A stretch of 64,000 nucleotides of DNA from Annona cherimola (taxonomy: Eukaryota > Streptophyta > Magnoliopsida > Magnoliales > Annonaceae), in the NCBI GenBank assembly GCA_030490835.1, contig CM059975.1:16311579-16375578 (forward strand). Reading direction: 5' to 3'. A program made the position numbers and the translations under genes. The notes under the pieces were generated by a model, which saw only the letters and a list, made by a program, of their open reading frames with translations, made no database searches and was not told the origin of the DNA. Position 1 is the first letter of the stretch, and every line of letters starts with the position of its first letter. Shown piece after piece: positions 56,698 to 64,000 of the stretch.

Positions 56698-59600
56698 CTA
56701 TGCTGTCTTTACTTTACGTGATGGAGGTCGCCGAAATATGCTGATGAGATCATCAAGACCCTGTGAAATCCAAGGGACCATATATTAAGCTTTGCTAAAC
56801 TAACAAACTAGTAACAAAAACCAGGTTAGAGATTTGGAGAGTACCCTTGTTGTGATCACAAGAAAGCTGAAGAGGACAATTAAATAGGAGCCCAAAACTA
56901 GCAGAAGAAGCAGGTCAAAAGCTACACTTGCCACCTGCATTGCCATAAACATGGTCAGCTTTACCTTACCAAAGGCATCCAATATCCATTAATTTGAGCC
57001 ATGCTATTTTGGTGGTATGCGCCCATAAATTATTAGGCCTCCAAACACTGCAACACATCGTTTTGTGTTAACGTATCACAAAAGCGAAATCTTTGTCTTG
57101 CTAGAAGTAGGAAAGCAGTTCTTGACTTCTTGCGGAAGTCATCCTTGCTAAAAAGCAGGATAGTGGTTGCAACAACAATAGATAAGCAGAACATAGGATG
57201 TCATAAGATGAAAAGGGAACAAGTGCAATCTTCCCTCTTTCAAAACTACATTACCTTTAAAATGTTCTCTAATAAAGAAATAAAAGCAATCATAAATAAC
57301 ATAATACCTGATATATGTTAAGCTGGGCTTTTGTCAAATCATAGAAGCTAAACAACCCATCAAGCGTCTCATGCTGCACGTTCACCTCAGCAGTATGATC
57401 TGATAATTCCTGCAACCAAAGAGTAATCATAATTGAATGCTTCAGGAAGCAATAAAGAAAATGTTGGAATAAGAAAGGCAATTTGTACTTGAAGCCTTTT
57501 CCATGCTGCTTATGCACCGTTTTCTTATTTTGCCAAGCAGAGTAAAGCAAATTTGATTGGAACTGTTCGATTCGAATCACTCTCAGCTGTAAATTTAAAT
57601 GAATTTCCCATTCCCACAATCAGCAAAAGCCATTATATAGTTAAACGAACATGTTGATATTTTTACAAGGCCCTGCCCTGATACTGTATACCCGGGTGTA
57701 GAAACCCATTTTAAAAATTTTTTGGACAAATTTTTTATACAAATGTTGATCTAAGTGCATTAAGCGTGTATCAAATTTTACCGCTTTTGGAGACTTGTAG
57801 ATTTTTTTATATATATAAAAAAAACAATGGCATTTTAGTAATTTAAAAATCCAAAAAACCTATAAATCTTCAAAAATGATAAAACTTAATACACATTTTA
57901 AATACGCTAAGATTAACAGTTGTATAAAAAAATTTCAAAAAAAATTTGAAAAATAGGTTAAATACACCCGGGTACACCGAGGCTGAGTGCACTAGGTGCA
58001 TTTGGTTGACTGATTTTTACATCCATCTGTACTTCTGTATATACAGAAGAAGGAACCTGCTAGCAGATGTATAATAAACCTTTTTCAATGCAGTGATGAA
58101 TGGATCAGACTTTGATAGGAAGGGTGCAACTCTGGGTGTTCGTGACAAAAGAGCCAACCACGAGGATATGTAAGATGGATTGACAGCCAAATTACTGCCA
58201 TCTGAGAAAATTTGAATATTACTTCCTTGGTAGCCATAGATATGCCTCTGCATTAAAGGATCAAAATTTTATAGTCAGGGAATGCAAAAACTGAAAAGAA
58301 GAAGATAAGATAACAAAAGATGGCAAATTAAGGAAACACAACCAATCAGAAAAACACACACAGCTCGCTCAAAAAATAAAAAAAATCACCGTAGTATTTC
58401 CTAAGTATATTTAGCCATTGCATCCTGTCATTTCTAAATCAATTTCAGATAGAACCTTTATTGATGAACACGCACATATGGAAGAGAGAAAACAAGAGCT
58501 AACATATGGAACATCAACTGAAAGCAGTAAGATGATCCTCTAGCAGATTAAAGTGTGTGTTTGAGCCTCAAGCAAACAGAAGATTATGAAGACATCTCAG
58601 ATCCCCCACATCTAACCACAAAACTGCTAAAGAAAATTCCCCAAAACCCATTACAGTATCATATGATGGAAAGATCACCTGGCAAGAACAAGGGTGACAC
58701 TGCTAAGAAGTTCCTACACATCAAAATAACATTATGCAATCTTCCATCCAAGCATAATATTCTCAAACAAATCTTAAAATCATCTCCAATGGATCGAAAA
58801 TCACTGGCCATCAGAGTTCAGTTATGCCAACATCAGTTAGGAGCATAAATTTTCAAATCTAAAAAATAAAAAAAATAAAAAAATTTCTATTGTCCTTTTA
58901 AAATGTCCAATAAATTACAGATACCTTCCATCAAGAAAAATTAGCCAACCATTGTTTTGACAGCTGACAAATACTCCTGACCAGTCTAGCTTCATGCTAT
59001 CCTGTAAATCTATGATTCCACAGAACTACCATGATACTACCGACTGACGAATGTGACGGATTCATCCTGAATCTCTTACACTTGTTCAGTGAGGGCATAA
59101 CTATTGGAAAAAAAGATATATATCCTCAGAGAGAATTTTTGATATGCTCTGGAAAATAACAGGAAACCAGCAACTTCAATTGAACTGCTTGGCCTGCAAA
59201 CAGGACTAGAAAATCTTACCGCAAGACTTTCAGCAACCAATTTGACGGCTTTAAAGATTGCAGTTTCATTCACAAAATGCCTGCAGAGGATCCAACTGCT
59301 AGTAAGCAAGCAGCCCAGCAATGATAAACTCTTACCAAAAATTAGAACTAGGATTCAATCCTTCACCTGCTGTCATACAAACCACCAGTATTTTCTAGTA
59401 GTTCTGGAGCAGCAGAAAGTTCAGAAAGAGTGATTGCTGTAATCCTTGACCTTGAGAACTGCTCATGCTCCCAAGCTACCTGCAACAGACAACAGTTTCA
59501 GTGCCTTCTCTGGACAGCTACCACTTCCATTTTTATAATGTAGTATATTCCTGTAGTTTGCATCACATTGAAAGAATACTGTGCATAGCATATAAGAAGT

Positions 59601-61965
59601 AAAGACATAATGTCCTCTTCAGCGCCAGATAAAGTAAGACACAATATGTACATATGCTCTCTGGCTAAATTCCTCAAATATATTGATTTCGAGGATAATT
59701 TTCATTATAGAACAGTAAAACAACACATTTCAGTAAATCCGTTTGCTCTTGGAAAGTAAGCTCCTTAATAAATGAGGATGATTTTGACTACAGAACACCA
59801 AAACAACATATCATGGCAAATAAAGCAAGCTCCATAATATCCCCTAGGTAATTTAACCAAAATTTAGGAGGCCTCTTAGGTTGTATTAGGGGTGAAAATC
59901 GGGGTGAGATGGGGCGGGTTAAGGTGTGCCCAATCCTAACCTTACTTTTTAAAAAATCATGTCTGACCCTACTTACATAGGATCAAGACAAGGTTGGCCC
60001 AACTCTCACGTTCCTTCCATAGATCACAGGTCAAATTTTGGGTTGGTTTTGGGACAACGGGTGGGGTTAAAAAAGCGAGTCAAGGTGTGATAATATTGAG
60101 AATTTATATGCATATCACTATAAAGTTACACCTATGATAAATTTAAATGTTGAATATTTTAATAATTTACTATTTAGTGAAAGTAAAACACAATTATCAT
60201 AATAAAGAGTTAGTAAAACATTCATTTTCGATAATTCCATTTGCAACTTAACCTTGATGAATGTAAACATAAATGTTTGATAATTCCATTTGCAACTTAA
60301 CCTTGATGAATGTGAACATAAATGTTTGATAATTCCATTTGCAACTAGACCATGATGAATATACATGTTTACTTTCAACAAAAATAACATAAATATAAAT
60401 TTCGAATTACAATTAAAACTGCTAAAACACAAAATGATAATATTATTCTAAAAGGTGCAAACAACATTTATAATACTTCTTACTTCATTGAAAAATCGTG
60501 TGGAGGCAATAACTAAAACAACATCTATGCATGCAAAAAATAAAAATATTACACATAAACAAGTCATAAAGTTAAAGCACATTCACATAGGCCATAGTCA
60601 CATTAAGAAATTATAGAGTTAAACATATGTATCCATAAGTCCGCATTCACATAAACGAGTCATGCAGTTTATTAAAAGTATTTCGTGCTTATGTGAAGTG
60701 GAGTGAGTTGGGACATGGTTGACCTGCCTTGCCCCAAAAACTAAAGAACAGGTCCAAAATCCTGACCCACCCATCCTACCATGACAAAATCCCTGCCCCG
60801 ACCCTATCTAAAACCTGGACAGGTCGGGGCAGGTCAACCCAACCCTATTTTCATCCCTAAGGTGTCTCCTTCCTACTTAAGAAAGGTGAATTACAACAAG
60901 AATATTGTCCAAGGGATTTTCTGTTCACACGTTATCTTATGCAGATCCCTTCCCATTAACATCGATGCCTCTGTAATTCATCAGGACCAACAGTACCAGC
61001 TGCTAAGAGTTATCTCAAGTCACAACCAATGCTTGCAGCAATACATATTTTGGTCATCGGCTAAGGGATTACATATTTAGAATTTTCTCAGAATAGAGAG
61101 ACATATATTGCTCAATAATTGTTAAGTTTCATGCTGCCAAAAGGGGGAAAACAAGGAACAAAAGAATTCTATTACTATTTTTTATTAATGGAGCCCAAGT
61201 ATAGTGGCTTACTCTAGGATTTGAGATATTAATCTTCTTATGCTTGATTCCAACTCTGACCCCCAAGTCTTCTGCAACACTAGAGAAACCCTGAATGAGA
61301 CAAAGTAATCTGCATTAGCAAAGTCCAGGCTTCATTTATTGTGATGTCAACTGTGCCATTCATTAAGAGAGATTTAACTTACATCAAACAACTGTTTTAT
61401 ATAAGCATTCTCTGGAGGCTTAGACACATGAATCCATAACTCATTATCCCATGAACCAATACTATTTAAGCATATTGCATAGTCTATGCTCTCACGTAAG
61501 CGTTGATCAAAACTTCGTAGCCACTGAATGGGTCAACAAGGAAACATGAAATAGATTTAAATAATGATAAAGAAAAACACTTAACTGTCAAGAACCATTC
61601 AGGATTAGTTGCTATTCTTAGATGCTTATCTGACCTTCTGAGTTCCATTATAGTTGTAGGGTCCACCAGATGTCAAGCCAAAAAGTAGGTTATATCTCCC
61701 TCTTGTCTTTGGATTTGAGTAAAGGCGAGAAAATAGCCTGGCTATTTCTAAAAGAGCCACAACACCACTTCCATTACTATCGCTTCCCACAGACAGCGCC
61801 TGTAAAACAACCACAAGTATTAAAATTCTATACGAACAACAAAGCATCATGTAATAGTTAAAATGTCCGTACTGGTGCAGCACCAAATGTGTCATATGAT
61901 GCAACTATAGCAATTGTTGGAAGCTGACTAGTATCCCCATCGCTCTTCATCCCTGGCAACCATCC
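56698..61965 (-). CDS. Nicalin homologue, 3' ten exons (5' end outside window)
   Basis: Exons in transcript order: 61873-61965, 61635-61799, 61383-61523, 61213-61290, 59367-59479, 59220-59280, 58080-58247, 57308-57409, 56845-56934 and 56698-56760. All junctions are GT-AG and phases agree, giving 357 residues and a TAG stop. The sequence covers the M28-peptidase-like lumenal domain from GWLPG and IAIVASYDTFGAAP through SVGSDSNGSGVVALLEIARL, YNLLFGLTSGGPYNYNGTQK and SYISSWLALLSRTPRVAPFL. It ends with one membrane helix (LLLLLVLGSYLIVLFSFLVI) and a short basic tail (FRRPPSRKVKTA). Plant nicalins are about 565 residues, so about 200 N-terminal residues are missing upstream. Nicalin is an ER membrane protein that works with NOMO and TMEM147 in multipass membrane-protein biogenesis; it is peptidase-like but not considered active. 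Some substitutions (DLGVRVGIKH, HFVNETAI) are ordinary divergence. Apparently functional. Confidence 0.92.
57685..57975. mobile_element. Fold-back MITE in a nicalin intron
   Basis: TATACCCGGGTGTA at the left and TACACCCGGGTA at the right are inverted. Between them two long complementary arms (tttttggagacttgtagat and atctt-caaaaatgataaaa types) form one hairpin centred near 57830. Same family as 44663-45010. It lies between exons 58080-58247 and 57308-57409. Confidence 0.7.
59887..60859. mobile_element. hAT-like non-autonomous element in a nicalin intron
   Basis: It starts TAGGGGTGAAAATCGGGG and ends ATTTTCATCCCTA, with subterminal GGGGCGGGTTAAGG and CGGGGCAGGTCAACCC words. 973 bp, noncoding. 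The flanks (ggttgtat / aggtgtct) do not give a clean 8-bp duplication, so the assignment rests on the termini. It lies between exons 61213-61290 and 59367-59479. Confidence 0.65.
60229..60352. repeat. 49-bp tandem repeat, about 2.5 units
   Basis: GATAATTCCATTTGCAACT recurs with a period of 49 bp at about 60231, 60280 and 60329, inside the hAT-like element. The units are almost identical. Confidence 0.9.
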
Positions 61966-62274
61966 CTGATGAGAAAGAAAAACAGTCAGTTACTTGAAGC
62001 ATTTACAAAGACGATGATTTCTTATTTCAATAATACATGCACCTGAATGAAATAAACCTCTGCTTGAAATCCAAAATACCAAGAACATGGTACAAATAAG
62101 ACATGTGACATGTCCGTAATATGTTCTCAACATTGGACCAGATCACCCATTCAATGAAAGATCATAATAACAGATCTGATATTCAAACGTATGGGTCAGG
62201 GAATCATATCCTACAGTTCCTATGGTATAGCTTCTAATCACTTCGACTCCACCCCAACCACCCCCACCCCCCAC

Positions 62275-63310
62275 TAGGGGTGCAACTTAGGCCAGGCTCA
62301 ACCCGAACCCGGCCCCCTGAACCTGAATTGAAACAGTGTTAAAACTGCCCACTGTAGAACCCGAGCCCGATTTTCCAGGTCCAATCCAAATTGAAAAGAA
62401 CTTGAACCCGGGTTGAGCTAAACCTGAACCCGATGAACCTGAACTAGAATTATATATAACACATATTTTATATTTATTTTATACTTCATATAAATCTAGT
62501 TCCATTCCCTTCATATATATTATATTTAATTTATACCATATATAAACATTCTCTCTCCTTAAGTTCAATTATATAATATAATATTTTTATATTTTCTTTT
62601 AGGAAAAAAGAGTTTATTTTAGTGGTAGTTTCAAAACAAAAAAAAATGAAAACTATTTTTAGAACTTGAGATGTTTCATTTGGTATTTTAACTTAACTAC
62701 TTATATAGGATATTATCATTTGGTCGTTTCAATATGATATTAGTAGTTAGATGTTTACTCTACTTGAAATAAATTTATTGTAATTTATTTGACTTAATAC
62801 TATGATTGTTGAATATTTTTTATTATAATTGACATTATAAGGTTTTTCTTATAATTAGATATTAATGTTTATGATATTAATATTAAATTGCATAATAGGA
62901 AAATAATGTACCTTTTCATTTTCTAAAACAACCTACTAGTCTACTCTTTTTTTTGAGAAATGACTATTAGTCTACTTAATATAAAGAGAATATTTAAATG
63001 AGATTTTTCTTCTTTACATTCTTAAACACTCTTGAATTTTTTCTTGAAAATAGAAAAATATCATTTTTGATTTTTTTAATGATAGATTTAAAGTTGAATA
63101 AGTATAAGATAGATAACAAATATATAGAATAATTTCAATCCGAATTCCAGCCCGAAACTCAAACCGAACCCGAATTTCAAAAATAGGATTAGGATTTAGG
63201 TTTATAATTAGGATTAGGGTTAGGGTTGAGGTTTTAGAAATAGAGTTAGGGTTATGATTATGATTAGGTTGAGGTGAACCTGAGTTTCATGAGCCCGGGT
63301 TGCACCCCCA
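62275..63310. mobile_element. Non-autonomous hAT element in the 5'-most visible nicalin intron
   Basis: TAGGGGTGCAACTTAGG at one end and GGGTTGCACCCCCA at the other, with perfect 8-bp duplications CCCCCCAC (62267-62274 and 63311-63318). Subterminal sequence is full of CCCGAACC/GGGTTCGG-like words. No transposase. 1,036 bp. Confidence 0.85.
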
Positions 63311-63318
63311 CCCCCCAC

Positions 63319-64000
63319 CCACAAACCCCACACCCCCCCTTCCCTCTTCTCTCTCTTCCCCCTTCTCTTTTTCCCACGTTAATTGTGGCACTAAATCAAG
63401 TAAACACACACACACACACACGGAGAGAGAACTTTGGAATACACATAAAGACTATAAAGGACAAGTTGGTTGGGGCACTCCAAACTGGTTTGATCCAACT
63501 GCTGAACCATTTGAGCATAACTTCTCGACAACCACTTTTTATACTGATCAGGTTTAAAGAATAGCAATAATAAAAATCTATATATTCTGAAAGGAAGTTT
63601 CTAGCATGTATTTTCAGCATCTTCATCATGCTATTAACATTATCCAAAAACAAAGATCCCAGCATTGAAGATACCTGAATATTCAGCTTCCTTAAACAAC
63701 AGTACAAAAGATATTGACTGCAATACTCACAAGACTGAAAGAGTTTTAAAAGAATTACAATCTATCCAGCAGTATGTATATTATATTTCCTGTAAGCTCA
63801 ACATCAAGGATTAAGTCAGAGCAGTTCGCAAACTGTTCTAATCTCCTTCTGGCAGCAATATATATTCTTAAAACAATCAGACACAAAGGAGAAATCCATG
63901 ACAAAGATACAAGTGAACAAAAACCTATGCAGTGGTTTACTGAGTTTTTGCCATGACAACAACCAATTTGATAGTAAACAACACCAACCATCGTGCAGCA
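63319..64000. other. Probable continuation of a nicalin intron
   Basis: No exon matching the upstream part of nicalin (the segment before GWLPG) was found between 61966 and the window end, so the intron seems to exceed 2 kb. A (CA)n microsatellite lies at 63401-63420. The frame around 63420-63560 (plus) is open but unrecognised. Confidence 0.4.

Noticed and set aside
63181..63245. Telomere-like ATTAGGGTTAGGGTT words
   Set aside because: Only two perfect units within degenerate GGATTAGG-type sequence of the hAT subterminal region. Not an interstitial telomere.
63274..63564. Plus-strand frames of 85-96 codons
   Set aside because: Half is Pro-rich low complexity from C-rich and (CA)n tracts at the hAT end. 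The remainder lies in a nicalin intron and matches nothing known.
63683..63740. Possible small upstream nicalin exon ending in LNIQ before a GT
   Set aside because: The ending resembles the expected TNIQ before GWLPG, but the rest of the translation (Cys/Tyr/Leu-rich) does not match the nicalin segment expected there. The similarity is too short.

Overview
The window is nuclear DNA from a flowering plant. Spliced genes with GT-AG introns, a PLS-class PPR gene, TMK-type and lectin receptor kinase sequences, germin-like and nicalin homologues, a FAR1/MULE transposase, a tRNA-derived SINE and an endogenous caulimovirid all point that way. The AT-rich gene deserts and nested transposons suggest a repeat-rich, perhaps woody, dicot or magnoliid. 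The species cannot be named from the sequence alone.

Layout. 1-17 kb: mostly AT-rich intergenic DNA with two old segmental duplicates (1-1080 and 13.7-14.9 kb) that carry broken 5' ends of a PPR gene. It also holds an extracellular-domain-only TMK-type LRR gene (3331-4743, minus), a Tourist-like MITE, a SINE with clear target-site duplication, a decayed L-type lectin receptor kinase (15.6-16.6 kb, minus) and a small hAT element. 17-22 kb: a germin-like pseudogene and an intact 735-codon E/E+ PPR gene (19360-21567, minus). 22-26.6 kb: AT-rich DNA with direct repeats and one GC-rich island. 26.6-33.4 kb: a scrambled endogenous pararetrovirus (Caulimoviridae) with out-of-order, inverted and duplicated pieces. 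It includes a 640-bp-arm palindrome of the movement-protein region and a tRNA-iMet-type primer-binding site. 33.8-44.05 kb: a complete Mutator-like element of about 10.26 kb with ~847-bp terminal inverted repeats. It carries two convergent genes, a Lys/Glu-repeat plant transposon protein and a FAR1-type DDE transposase with a one-base frameshift, with six 155-bp tandem repeats between their 3' ends. Opposite-strand copies of one (TA)n-associated MITE family flank it. 45.46-47.55 kb: an intact four-exon organelle-type RRM gene (plus). 49.1-52.5 kb: a four-level transposon nest. 53-56.3 kb: a GC-rich island, AT-rich DNA and a retroelement-like scrap. 56.7-62 kb to the window end: the 3' ten exons of a nicalin homologue (minus), with several transposons in its introns.

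The cellular genes likely to be functional are the PPR protein (organelle RNA processing), the RRM protein (organelle RNA binding) and nicalin (ER membrane-protein biogenesis). The TMK-like gene has an open reading frame but lacks its membrane and kinase parts. They do not form a pathway. The outstanding systems are the two-gene long-TIR MULE, which looks as if promoter, leader exon and splice donor lie inside each TIR, and the hairpin-forming endogenous pararetrovirus.
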